Shown here piece by piece: positions 33,134 to 43,329 of a stretch of 64,000 nucleotides of DNA. Position 1 is the first letter of the stretch, and every line of letters starts with the position of its first letter. Source of the DNA: Microdochium bolleyi (taxonomy: Eukaryota > Ascomycota > Sordariomycetes > Xylariales > Microdochiaceae). The position numbers were made by a program, and so were the translations under genes. The DNA lies in the NCBI GenBank assembly GCA_001566295.1, contig KQ964245.1:3849524-3913523 (forward strand). The letters run 5' to 3'. Below the pieces are notes generated by a model, which saw nothing but the letters and a program-made list of their open reading frames with translations, did no database searches and was not told the origin of the DNA.

Positions 33134-35407
33134 TCATAGTTCCGGAAAGCCTTCAATGTTCCCAGCCCGAATAATCTGCAGCACCACCTCCCTGAATCTC
33201 TTAGCGGGCGGGAACTCGTTCTCCCAATAGCTGAAAGAGACGAGCACTTTCTCAATACCCTGCTCCCATCCAGCCGGCATCTTCAGCAGCGTGGATTGGA
33301 CTGACTGTTCACCGCTGGCAGCCGGATCAGCACTGGCTGCCGCTGCTGCCAGGAGCAGAGAAGCCTCCCTCAGCATGTTCCTCAGCTGCAACCATGTCCC
33401 ATGATGTCGATGGAACGGGTGACTGTGTTGCAGATACGCAAGCGCATAATAAAGCGACTTCTCCGCCAGCTCACGGACACGTGGTTCTATGTCCATTAGC
33501 TGACCGTCTTGATCTTTCTGCTTGCGATCATAATGTAGCACTGCGTAAAGGAATGGCCGGTGCATGAGCTCCAGCACCCGATAGTACCGCCCTCGGGTGT
33601 ACTGCCTCCACTCGCTGTCGCCAGCGGCATAGGGCACGTCGATGAACTGCACTGCGGGGGGCAGGTTGTGGCGGAAGGTGTGTGCTTGGCGCTCGAACTC
33701 TGCCGTGATGGGGATCAGATCATCGCCAATATTTTTTAGCAGTCCTGAGCTGTTGTCTTCTTCACAATACCTCGAGACAACGCCAGCGACCTGGTTCGTG
33801 ATCCGGCGGAGAGCGATCTCGGAGAGGAAGAAGTACCAGCTGCTTTCTTCGTGGCGATGCCACTCGCCGTCGGAAGATGAAGCCGAGCTGGAGGCAGCAG
33901 GGGGAGGGGACGGATATGAGTCTAGTGTACCTAGTTGTTGCAAAGCAGGTGCGAGTATTGGGAGCTCGGCCAGGATTTCTCTGATAGTTTCCGTCAGCAT
34001 AGTGGTCCACGTTCTGGAGGCTGACTGGTCTGATACTACCTCTCAGATTTGTAGCATGTCCAAAACAGGCTGGAATACAATGTATTGCCGTCTTCGCCCT
34101 GGTTAACTCTGGTTGGAGTAGCAGCCGAAGTATTAGTCCCTACGGCATGCTCTGATCCGGGCTCTGCTGGACTTACCCCGTTGATGCAAGCATTTGCAGA
34201 AGAGAACCCGCTGCATGGAACATGTTGAGGGCCTGCAAAGGCCTAACGATGTACATCTGGTATATGCTTAGAAGTCATATTAGCTCCACGATCGCTCTTT
34301 TTTCTCGAAACTCGTTCCGGGGCAACAGGCGTATTAGGAACAGACTCACCCAGCGAGACACAGGCACTGTGCCGCGATCGTCGTCACGCTGCACATCGCG
34401 ATCCCAAGACATTTCTCGGCGGCTGAGAAATAACTCTGCGCCCGGCGTGCACTCTCGAAATTACTCCGGGATACCATGGGCCGCGTTGTTGTCAGCGGTT
34501 GTGATAAGTCCGGAATCTGCTCATTACCAGGGTGGAACTCTGGATTGACGTGGTCCGATACTGAACCTAGAGCACACATGAGCAGCATGAGGCATGTCTC
34601 GAGATCGCTGATACCATGCTCGTCTTCGACATACCGGCTACAGACTTCGGCAGCGTACCCACGAGTGAGGATCGGGTTCTTGCAGTGCACGCGCTCAAAG
34701 AACCCGTCTATAAGTATTAGGACCTCGCTTGTATTTCTTATCAGTGTCAATGTTGGCCCGCCTGCCGACTTGTCTGCGCCATCCTTTTCCGGGCCTACTG
34801 ATGGCGGCAAATGATCGGTGAGATACGTCTCAACTCGATGGCTGGCGAAGTTCACGTATTGGAGGGTCTCGACCTCTGCCAGAAGTCGTCGTAGAACCGG
34901 CCAGTGGAGAATCTGGTCCGTTGCCACTTTGTGGTTGACTTCGAGATCGATGGTGCCATCCGGAGCATCAGGAACGTGCGGGCTGCAGTTGCGCTGCGTA
35001 TGCATCAGACTACCATAATGGAAGGTCTCCAGTTGCTCTCTGCCAGTAGTGATAGGCGGTTCAAGCTCTGCGTTGTCGGCAGGGCGGATGTCCCGTATTA
35101 GATCCTCAATCACGGCTAGCCTGTCGATTATGGTCAAGGAGGCAGCATCAAATGCTGAGGCGTCCTGCTTCGTGTACACACATGCTATGCCAATCTGCTG
35201 GCAGGATGAGCACACTGGTCTCAGGTTGTCGCTGTGTTCATACATGATCAGAGAGGTGTACGACAATCATGGCGATCATAGAATCTGAACGACGAACCAT
35301 TTTCGCTTTCGTTCGCGGCAGGTGAGGCATGCTGCGAGTGCTCGCCGGCGAGGATAGCCTGTTCGTGGCAGAACGCGCCCTGCAGGCCCTCGCCCGAAGT
35401 CCGCCAT
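33134..35407 (-). CDS. Zn2Cys6 fungal transcription factor
   Basis: DNA-binding regulator of the Gal4 type. Five exons are inferred: 35407-35298, 35231-34350, 34266-34177, 34108-34040 and 33980-33134, giving 665 residues. The binuclear zinc cluster is completed by the first splice: Cys27, 30, 37, 44, 47 and 54 (CLTC...KRKC...CSSC...C), with spacing 2-6-6-2-6. A predicted dimerisation helix (IIDRLAVIEDLIRDI) follows. The fungal TF middle-homology region has MYIVRPLQALNMFHAAGSLLQ and LYSSLFWTCYKSEREI, which become continuous only after splicing exons 3-5. The gene lies tail-to-head behind the MFS transporter, whose stop is 423 bp upstream of this ATG. It is a likely local regulator of the neighbouring transporter and lyase, but this is inferred from position alone. 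Confidence 0.88.
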
Positions 35408-35829
35408 ACTTGGGCAATGCTGTGTGCCTATTGGAGGATACACCAGCTGCAGGAAAATTTCATAGAAGATGAAGCAGGACAAAGTGTAGGTAGTCTAATC
35501 AAGGCAACGAGGCGGACAAAGTAGATGGGGGAAAGTGGAGATTGAGGAAAGCGCGCTGAATGTTCCGATCCATGGAAAGAGGCATTCAGCCAAGAAGCAG
35601 CTCAATCATATCACGTGATATGGAAAGGACAATGGAGGAGACGATATCATCCATTGTAACTACGCTGACTGTTTTTTGTCTGCCAGAGAGCAGAGTTTCT
35701 TAAATACGATTTGGAATTTATTTCAGAGCTGGCGGAGGAGTCAGTGAACCTGGAGGCCTGTAATTTATTTGACGGTTGGCAGACCTCTCACGACTGACTT
35801 CAAGTTTATGGCGGGAATCTACAATGCCT
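35408..35829. other. Promoter region of the 35.4-kb Zn2Cys6 gene
   Basis: 422 bp between the MFS stop and the regulator start. It contains the CACGTG palindrome described separately. Confidence 0.5.
35607..35622. promoter_or_regulatory. 16-bp perfect palindrome centred on CACGTG
   Basis: catatcacgtgatatg reads the same on both strands. The core TCACGTGA is the site class bound by bHLH factors (Cbf1, Pho4 and fungal SREBP-like proteins). It lies about 200 bp upstream of the Zn2Cys6 regulator's start codon. Confidence 0.6.
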
Positions 35830-37764
35830 TCAGTCAGAAGACACCGCATGCACAGCATGGTTCGCCTTCTTCTTGTCGTCCATGGACGTCATACTGCGCT
35901 CCAGGTCAACAGCACCAGCACGATTGTCCAGCCTGTCAAAGATATCTACGAGCTCCTCCAGCGACTTTCCCTTGGTCTCCGGGAAGAGAAGCCACACCAG
36001 GCCGATGAATATGGCATCGAGGATGCAGAACAGAATGTAGTACTTCCAGCCGAGCGCTGCCATTGCGATAGGGTTGCACACTTGACCAACGATCAGTGTC
36101 AGGTTGGTGACGATAAGCGTAAATGCGACGCCCCAGCTGCGCCACTCGTAGGGAAAGAGCTCAGTCGGGTACGAGTACAAAAGTGGCGTGAGTGCAATGT
36201 CGTAGTGGAAGTAAAACACAAAAAGCATAGGGACTACGCCGTAGCCAAAGGAGGAGACCCCAGTGGTGGCGAATTGAGCATTGAGAATGGTCCAGATCTA
36301 AGGGCCGTCAGCTTCAGGGATAGATGTCGGTCGTGTTTTCAAACGGACTGTAACGCACCGTATAAGAGACCGTCATGCCAATTGCAGACCATTGGAACAG
36401 CCGTCGCCGGCCAAGGAAGTCGACCATGAGAGCTCCACAGCCCACAGTCGCAAAAAGATTGAAGATCTGAAGTCCTCCGTTAATAAGAGACTGGTGCGTG
36501 GCATCGCGAATACCAATGCCATCAAGAACAAGCACAAGATAGTATGAGATGACAGTATTCCCGGCCCACTGTGAAGCGGTCCCGACGATGGCGGAGATTA
36601 GGAGTCTTCGGCGGTTTGATGGGGTGGATACCATCTTCCTGAGTGACGGTTGTTTCTCTGAGTTGGCGTCCGTCCGCAGGGCGTCTCGAATTTGGGTCAT
36701 CTCGTGCTCGACAAGGAGGGAGCTGCTGTCGCCACCGGCATGGTGTTTGACCAGAAGGGCACGAGCCTCGTCGTCGCGGCCTTTGGCAACAAGGAATCTT
36801 GAGGTAGTACAGTCGATATTAGCTTATGAAACAATGATGCCGACTATGGAAAGCCCCGCAGAGCAGCATACGTACCTTGGTGATTCTGGCAGCCACCAGG
36901 AGAAGATGAGTTGTCCGAAAGGAGCAGCACCCTGCAGGAGTGTCGGAATCCTCCATCCCCAATCACTCGTCATCTTCAGAGTGCCGAACGTGATCCAGGC
37001 CGCACCAATCGCACCGACGAACTAATCTCAGAGTTAGCAAAACGGGAAGCCTCAACATCATGTTTGGGGTTGCTCACATAAAAGCAATGATACAAGGCCG
37101 TTGCTTTGCCCCTGTGTACTGGATATGCCAACTCTGCAAGCAAAATTGGAGCTGGCTGGGACATGACTCCGCAACCAAAACCGAGAAAGAATCTTGAAAA
37201 GATGAGAAGACCAAGATTGACAGAGGCGGCTTGAACGGCTGCGCCCACGACAGTGAGGACAAAGGCAACGACCAGGGCCTTCTTGCGACCAAAGCGATTG
37301 GAGAATGGAGCAACGAAAAGGAAGCCAAAGATTTTACCAGCAGGCATCATGCCGTTGATGGCCCCGAGAGTCGCCTTAGCTGGGTTGTTGTATGCCCGCT
37401 TCCATGATGGGTTGATCTGCAGTGCGTTCATCATGGCGCCTGTAGCGGACATACGGAACAAGTGTCAGCACCAGAGTGTGCGCGTGGAAAGATATTCTTG
37501 AGATGACAAACCATCATAACCGACCGTCGCCGCAGACATGCAGCAGAGGAGCAGGAGGGCATTGAGCTTGATGAGATGAGATTGCTTCCACCAGGGTAGT
37601 GGCTGGTCCGGGAGGGCCGATGCGATCAGGGGACCGACGAGGCGGATGTTGCTGGCCCGACGCTCGTCTGGCGTAAGCTCATGGCGGTTGAAGATGCCCA
37701 TTGTGCAGACGCGACTGTTGAAGAATGGGATGGTAGTGAGGATTGTGACAGGCACAATGCTCAT
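35830..37764 (-). CDS. MFS sugar-porter-type transporter (lactose permease-like)
   Basis: Twelve-helix plasma-membrane transporter of the sugar porter family. Five exons are inferred: 37764-37512, 37439-37078, 37021-36876, 36797-36359 and 36297-35830, giving 555 residues. A second in-frame ATG at 37701 (MGIFNRHELTPDERR) has much better context (ACAATGG) and would give 534 residues, so it may be the real start. Signatures are GYDG in helix 1, NRFGRKKALVV between helices 2 and 3, RFFLGFGCG, the WWLPESPR end of the first half, DFLGRRR, a PTELFPYEWRSWG stretch and PETKGKSLEELVDIF after helix 12. Family members near metabolic clusters may carry substrates other than sugars. It shares a promoter with the divergent lyase-like gene. 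Confidence 0.9.
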
Positions 37765-38302
37765 TCAGGCTGTACTGGTCTGGAGTGCATCGTCCTAGAG
37801 GCAGGGGCGAGGTAGTCGTCTTTATAGACAACGGTGTTCAGCTCGCTCGGTCCAAGGGTCACTCGTGGCCCATGGCTTGCCATGACTTGGCTGAAGTCCA
37901 CTCGAAGGAACCCCGTGGGGTATGGGCACATGAAGGTGTTGGAGCAAGGTCCGAGCAAGTGGTTCCGGAGGACGTGATCAGGAGATGGCGCACTTGGATC
38001 GAGGTGGGGTTGTTGCCGCCATTCCCCGACCAATCACCAGAGGGACCCATCCCCAGCCGCCACTCCCCGACCAATCACTGCCCTTGCGGCTGGGTGGCTC
38101 TTTCCATCTTGGACAAGGTGGAGCAGCATGCAGCTGCCGTGTAAGTCTTCCCTGTCACAGCCACATACAAAGGACCTTATGTTGTCCAGCTCCCATCACC
38201 AGAAGCCTTGTCCTTCAACACTGTGCATTCCAAGCACGAAGCAGGAGCCTGCGCAGACGGCAACATTCATCCTCTGAACACAACAACAGCCCAATACACG
38301 CC
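37765..38302. promoter_or_regulatory. Shared divergent promoter of transporter and lyase-like gene
   Basis: 538 bp between two divergent start codons (639 bp... less if the inner transporter ATG is not used is not implied; with that inner ATG the gap is 601 bp). It contains two near-identical CCAAT-bearing copies (separate entry). A TCCGGA palindrome near 37960 has the CGG/CCG half-sites used by zinc-cluster regulators, but a single short copy is weak evidence. Confidence 0.55.
38016..38078. promoter_or_regulatory. Twin 22-bp direct repeats carrying CCAAT boxes
   Basis: Copies at 38016-38037 and 38057-38078 differ at one base. Each contains ccccgaccaatcac, so two CCAAT boxes lie 41 bp apart, close to four helical turns. 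CCAAT boxes bind the Hap2/3/5 complex in fungi. The repeats lie about 225-290 bp upstream of the lyase-like start. Confidence 0.65.
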
Positions 38303-39838
38303 ATGTCGGTGACAGAGACAACTACGCTCATCCCTGTGGAAGAGAGCCACGGGCTTCTTCACATCTCCTTGGCCGAGAACCGCCTGGGAACAAGGGCTTC
38401 TCGCCTTCTCATCTCACAAGTCAACAAAGTCGAGCTGGATGACGAGCTGCTCAGCTTGACCGAGTACATCCTCACAGACCTTGCCCACGCCGTCATGCTG
38501 ACGCGGTCTGGCATTTTCGGCCGAGAGCATGGCCGAGGCATTGTTCAAGCTCTTCTTCATCTCTTAGACGGAGACTCTCTGTCCATGCTGCACCCAGACC
38601 CTGAAGTCGGCACTCTGGGCCTGCAGATAGAGCAGTACCTCGAGCGAGCTGTTGGGCCTCGCGGGCGTGACATACAGCGAGCACGCAGCCGCATCGACCA
38701 GAAAGCCACCAACTGGCGAATGATTAACCGCGAGCACCTCACACAAGTCTGGAAGGAGCTGGTATTGCTTGGTGACGATGTTCTTGCCACGGCCGAGCGT
38801 TACAAGGACTGTCTCATGCCAGGCTACACCCATCTCCAGCACTCCCAGCCCACAACCATCGACCACTATCTCAATGCGCACTACTGGGCACTAACACGCA
38901 ACATGGACCGTCTAAGGGACGCCTACGATCGGCTCAACGTCTGCCCCCTGGGCGGTGCAGCGTACAGTGGGACTTCATGGCCCATCAATCGCAACGTCAC
39001 AGCAGCGTATCTCGGCTTCGCGCGGCCGATAGCCAACGCACGCGAGTGCGGTTTCGCAGCCATCGATATGGGCGCGGAGTTGGCGAGTGTCCTGGCGTCT
39101 ACCTTGTCCTGCATCGGCCGGCTTGCCTCAGATATCAACTACTGGTGCTCGAGTGAGGTCCATCTGGCTCGTATAAATGCAGCCCTGTGTGGTACCTCGA
39201 GCATGATGCCCCAGAAGCGCAACCCCATGGTCCTCGAACGCATCCGCGGCCTTGCGGGAGTGGCTGCGGGCTGGCCGGCCAGTCAGCTCGGGGTCTTGCA
39301 CACTGCCACATCGACGGACGTCGACCAGTCCTACGTACACAACTTGTTCCCAGGCCAGTGCGATGAGACTACTGGGGCAATAGCACTCATGCGCGAGGTC
39401 ATCGCGACGATAGAGTTCGACGTGGCCGGCATGCGGACGTCAGCGGGCAAGCACTGGTCAACTGCGAGCGCCCTGGCAGACGTCCTGGTCGGGTCGTGCG
39501 ATCTCAGCTTCCGCGACGCTCACGAGGTCGTGGCGCAGCTGGTCGCCGCCCACGAACGTGCCGGGCTTGGTAGTCAGCTGTCCGCTGATATTATCAACAA
39601 CCACAAGGCACTGCAGGGTCTCACGACCGAGCAGGTCAAGGCGGCTCTAGATCCACAAGTGTTTGTCGACACCCGCACCAGCGCTGGCGGCACTTGTCGG
39701 GAGGCCCGCAAGGCGCTTGCCTCGTCTGCCACGACGGACATTCAGGAGCAGCATCAGCATATCGCACGACGAGTCGGGGTCGTGCAGCAAGGGAGGGAGC
39801 AGCTGTTGGCGGATGCTCAAGAGATAGTTTCAAAATAA
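38303..39838 (+). CDS. Argininosuccinate lyase-like C-N lyase (aspartase/fumarase superfamily)
   Basis: Single-exon gene, 511 residues. The superfamily catalyses elimination of an amine from succinyl-type substrates, releasing fumarate, as a homotetramer. Visible motifs are the substrate loop TSSMMPQKRNP (about 298-308, with the catalytic-loop serine pair kept), PGYTHLQHSQPTTIDHYL (the conserved Thr-His-Gln region) and a CPLGGAAYSGTSWPINR stretch aligning with the ASL PLGSGALAG...DR segment. It departs from housekeeping ASL in several places, for example the first Gly of GSSxMPQKxNP is Thr and the N-terminal third is weakly similar. It therefore probably acts on another substrate, in synthesis or breakdown of an aminodicarboxylate. 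The ATG at 38303 follows CACGCC; the frame is open further upstream without a family-like sequence. Confidence 0.85.
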   Translation: MSVTETTTLIPVEESHGLLHISLAENRLGTRASRLLISQVNKVELDDELLSLTEYILTDLAHAVMLTRSGIFGREHGRGIVQALLHLLDGDSLSMLHPDPEVGTLGLQIEQYLERAVGPRGRDIQRARSRIDQKATNWRMINREHLTQVWKELVLLGDDVLATAERYKDCLMPGYTHLQHSQPTTIDHYLNAHYWALTRNMDRLRDAYDRLNVCPLGGAAYSGTSWPINRNVTAAYLGFARPIANARECGFAAIDMGAELASVLASTLSCIGRLASDINYWCSSEVHLARINAALCGTSSMMPQKRNPMVLERIRGLAGVAAGWPASQLGVLHTATSTDVDQSYVHNLFPGQCDETTGAIALMREVIATIEFDVAGMRTSAGKHWSTASALADVLVGSCDLSFRDAHEVVAQLVAAHERAGLGSQLSADIINNHKALQGLTTEQVKAALDPQVFVDTRTSAGGTCREARKALASSATTDIQEQHQHIARRVGVVQQGREQLLADAQEIVSK

Positions 39839-40574
39839 GTGCTGGCGAAATACATGACTTTATCTTTGACAAGGGTACATGGTGAGAATTTCCAGCAGAC
39901 GATGATTAAGGCGTCCTTTGGTCTAGACTTCCCCGGCGACTGAGCAGCCTCGGCGCTTGGAATATGATCAAGCGAAAGGGTTCACACAGCATCGCTGTCC
40001 ATGTGCTGGGTGGGTGTGTGGGAAAGACTTAATGAGGTACTTAGACAATTTACGTTATTTAAGCTGCTCGCCCCTCATTTCTCTGAGAAACCAGCCTGCA
40101 TGGTGTGATATTGAACGAGGCACAGCTCAACCTGCAGGCAGGAATCGTAGCATCGTCAACGCAATCATAGCTTCGAAGAAGAGACACTTCATGGACGGGT
40201 CCTATAACTGAAGCATTTTTTTGTCTATCGTCGAGGCCCGCCCAGAATTCTGTGGTGTCTCATGGCACCATCCGCCGCACGGTGGAAGTTGTAAAGATCG
40301 ACAGCTCACAACCGGTCGAGCTGGACTCAGGCCCCCACCCTGTATAAAGTCTGTCACCTTCATCTGAAAGACGTCCCTGGCCTCCCTCGACACTCTAAGC
40401 TACGCGCCAGACTTCGAGTTTATCTGCATACCTTGCGGGCAAGACCGTCCGCCCAAACAAGTCTCTGGGAAACCGCGTCTCTGCGTGAACAGACGTGGGC
40501 TAACTCCGAATTAGTACTTTGGAAGGCAGCCGCTGTTCAATACCCGACAGGCCGTGATGGTTTTTGACCGCACA
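39839..40574. other. Convergent 3' region
   Basis: 736 bp between the facing stops of the lyase-like gene and the small membrane protein. No gene recognised. Confidence 0.5.
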
Positions 40575-41249
40575 TCACTTTTGGTTTCCAGATGTAGCAG
40601 AAGATCTACCCCTCTCCACACCAAAGGAGCGGAAGTGACTCCGGTCCAGGGTCGCAATGACACCGAGCCATGCCGCCGCAACACTAGAGGCAGAAGCAGT
40701 CAGCAAAAAAGGACATGCATGAATGCCAGTGACAACAGAGTGATCAGGGTGAGAAGCCACAGGTAGAAGAAGACTCACGACAACAGCAATGCAATGAGGG
40801 CAACCACGATTCCCAGAGCGCAAGCCTCGCCGAAGCACCTCGTCGAGGCGGCCATGAAGCCAAGGACGACGACGACGAACCAGAACACGATCTCGGAGTA
40901 GTCGATGATCTCGTAGGCCCGGAGGCTCTTCCATCTGCGGAGCCTCTCGACGTGCGTGGTGGAGAGCTGGTAGGCGAAGAAGACGATCGACTTGACACCC
41001 TGCACCGAGCAACACCATGTTAGTGAATCTGTGCACACACAATCCAGTCAGGAAGTCGTGGCTTTTCGACCCTTGGAGACATACCATGACGATCGCAATG
41101 GTGTCTGATCGCGAGACCTGTCCCGGCAGCTTGCTGATGCGGACTCCAGTGAGGACCATCGCGACGAGGACGAAGGTGATGTAGACGGCTTGCAGCGGCA
41201 GCTTGCGCTTGGCCGCGAACCAGGGGTTGTCTGCGAGCTTGGAGAGCAT
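40575..41249 (-). CDS. Small four-helix membrane protein, function unknown
   Basis: Three exons are inferred: 41249-41085, 40999-40779 and 40683-40575, giving 164 residues. Four hydrophobic stretches are visible: about 20-38 (VYITFVLVAMVLTGVRI), about 56-70 (GVKSIVFFAYQLS), about 92-108 (EIVFWFVVVVLGFMAA) and about 115-140 (ALGIVVALIALLLSVAAAWLGVIA). The last is joined across the second intron. Size and four-helix layout resemble fungal MARVEL-like or unassigned membrane proteins. The C-terminal tail is basic, Ser-rich and probably cytosolic. It is convergent with the lyase-like gene and lies between two Zn2Cys6 genes. The unspliced frame also runs from 41249 to 40575, but it diverts through intron sequence and loses the membrane pattern. 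Confidence 0.65.
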   Translation of the reverse strand: MLSKLADNPWFAAKRKLPLQAVYITFVLVAMVLTGVRISKLPGQVSRSDTIAIVMVCLQGSKSHDFLTGLCVHRFTNMVLLGAGCQVDRLLRLPALHHARREAPQMEEPPGLRDHRLLRDRVLVRRRRPWLHGRLDEVLRRGLRSGNRGCPHCIAVVVSLLLPVASHPDHSVVTGIHACPFLLTASASSVAAAWLGVIATLDRSHFRSFGVERGRSSATSGNQK

Positions 41250-42096
41250 CTTTTCGAATCTCTATATGCTGCCCACGTTTGTCTGGCGAGTTCTGGGTTC
41301 GGTGGATGCTCGATTTGTGCGATCTTGTAGAACGATGGAACGATGAGAGTTGCGGATGCCGAAAGAAGGGTATCGAGAGGGTGTCTATGTTGGTTTCTTT
41401 TAAGCTGCACGACACCGGCGAAACTTCCCAACATAGCCGCCGGCTATGACATGTTGCCGATTCTTCGGCCCCTTCATCCTCCAAGGGAGTCGTAGGCAGC
41501 AGAATTAATATCTGATATGGAGGTCTCTCTGTTGAAGAATCTGAGGCGGAGTTCCTGATGTGGGACCTGCGGACCCGAGGCGCGAGGAGGTAATATTGTT
41601 GCCATAACCCGAGACGCGAGCTACCAATAAAGAGGATAACAGTGGGAGACAGGAGCTGGCAGTCCCACTTTATTGATTTCACCACCACCACAAGTATGCT
41701 CGACTAGCACTAGAAGAAGTCTACTGTAGGTAGTTCTGTGCCTAGTACAATACCGGTGTGTTTTGCTCCAGATATCTTGGGAAGCCTCTCTCTATGGAGA
41801 TGTCGAACCACGGGTACAAGTCTAGGTACAGGCAACACTATGCGACTCTGGCCTTTGCGACCTACGCGTGTGTAACACTATGGCCTCTGGACCGCTGGAC
41901 CTAGGCGGCCCAGCCAGAATCACAGCCAGGATTAGCTCTCGTCCGCCACGGTGATCCTCTTTCCTGGAATGGTAGCTCGCGTTTCGGGTTTATGCAATAG
42001 TTCCACACTAGCGCAAGTACGGACGCCTCCTCCACAACCACTCCATAAGACGTCCGAGCTGGAGCCGACACACGAGATGCGACTTGATGCGATGCA
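41250..42096. other. Divergent promoter region with an imperfect direct repeat
   Basis: 847 bp between divergent starts. An imperfect direct repeat (aacactatg...ctctgg) starts at 41834 and again at 41874, 40 bp apart. Nothing else recognised. Confidence 0.45.
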
Positions 42097-43329
42097 ATGG
42101 CTTCGACGCCGGTAGCACCCGCCGCTACTCTGAACCGACGGGCGTTGCCCAAGTCCAAGGCCGGCTGCGTCACCTGCAAGCAGAGGCGCGTCAAGTGCGA
42201 CGAAACCCGCCCTAGCTGTGAGCGGTGCAACATCGGCGGTCGTGAGTGCACCTACGTCGCCACTACTCAGCGCCGGCGTCGTGCCGTGGCATCGAGGTCA
42301 GACTCGACGCCTCACTCGACAAACACTGGAGATGGCAACAGCCTCGATCATGGCACGCCACACACTCGCTCACCCACAGCACTACTCGCCGCCGCAGGAG
42401 AGGCTGGCCTTGGCTCGCAGGCTTCAGGTCGCTTCGATGCCTTCCATATGGCTCTGTTTTACCATGCCGTCCTCAACATGGCCAGCTACATGGCCCTCGA
42501 TGGCGACATGGCCCCAATCATCGAGTGCGCACTGGACAATGCGGTGACGGCTCCGTATCTGCTCGACCAGATGCTTGCTGTGGCTGCCCTGCATCATTCC
42601 GTCGTCGACAGAGCAAACTCACGCGCCTATCACCACCACGCGACTTCCCTCCAGAACAGAGCACTAGGCCAGTTCAATGACGCATCCGACAAGCTGACTG
42701 ACCCGAACATCATCCCGTCCTTCCTCTTCGCCACGTTCCTCGGGTACCACGTCCTGCGCAACACCCTGGCCGACCACCAGGGCAGCATCAGCAGCTTCGT
42801 CGGTGCCTTTGTCGACTACCTACACGTCCACCGCGGCACCCGCGTCGTCACGCGGCAGCACTGGCCCCAGATAGAGAAGTCAAGCCTGGCACCGCTCCTC
42901 GAGATCTCCAGCATCGGCAAGGCCATCGACAACCGCCAGCCGGGGCCAGAGACCCAGACCCTGCTGGCACACCTGCAGGCCCAGCCGGATCACGCCAGCA
43001 GCAGCTCCACGGCGGCGTGCATCGATGCTCTGCTGTGGGCTCAGTGGGTACTGAACATACAGAAACGCAAGCCGCCACGCTTCAGCGTCAAGGTGCACGC
43101 CGCGACGGCCTGGCCGCTCGTCGTGCCGGACGAATTTGTCAGTGCGCTGTACCAGCGCCGGCCGGAGGCGCTGGCTGTCCTGGCTCACTACCTGGCGATC
43201 TTGCATGTGACGAGGGAGTTCTGGGTTTTCGAGCCGTGTGAGTTCGGCATGATACAAGCACTTGCTGACCATGTCGGGCCATTCTGGGAGAAGGCTCTCC
43301 AGTGGCCATTATCGTGTAAGAGCGGCTGA
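42097..43329 (+). CDS. Zn2Cys6 fungal transcription factor
   Basis: Single-exon regulator of 410 residues. The zinc cluster is at residues 24-51: Cys24, 27, 34, 41, 44 and 51, reading CVTCKQRRVKC then CERCNIGGREC. It is followed by a basic RRRR linker and a Ser/Thr-rich region. The rest resembles the fungal-specific Zn-cluster C-terminal domain (FYHAVLNMASYMA, LLDQMLAVAALHHSV, FLGYHVLRNTLADHQGSI). This type often regulates nearby secondary-metabolism or sterol-related genes. It is divergent from the small membrane protein gene. It is distinct from the other zinc-cluster gene in this window: single exon, shorter and with different middle motifs. Confidence 0.88.
   Translation: MASTPVAPAATLNRRALPKSKAGCVTCKQRRVKCDETRPSCERCNIGGRECTYVATTQRRRRAVASRSDSTPHSTNTGDGNSLDHGTPHTRSPTALLAAAGEAGLGSQASGRFDAFHMALFYHAVLNMASYMALDGDMAPIIECALDNAVTAPYLLDQMLAVAALHHSVVDRANSRAYHHHATSLQNRALGQFNDASDKLTDPNIIPSFLFATFLGYHVLRNTLADHQGSISSFVGAFVDYLHVHRGTRVVTRQHWPQIEKSSLAPLLEISSIGKAIDNRQPGPETQTLLAHLQAQPDHASSSSTAACIDALLWAQWVLNIQKRKPPRFSVKVHAATAWPLVVPDEFVSALYQRRPEALAVLAHYLAILHVTREFWVFEPCEFGMIQALADHVGPFWEKALQWPLSCKSG

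Noticed and set aside
38303..39838. Housekeeping argininosuccinate lyase of arginine synthesis
   Set aside because: The active-site loop and N-terminal third differ too much; an ASL-like enzyme of other specificity fits better.
40575..41249. Reading the small membrane protein as one unspliced 224-codon frame
   Set aside because: The unspliced frame passes through donor and acceptor sites and loses the hydrophobic helices, whereas splicing restores four clean segments.
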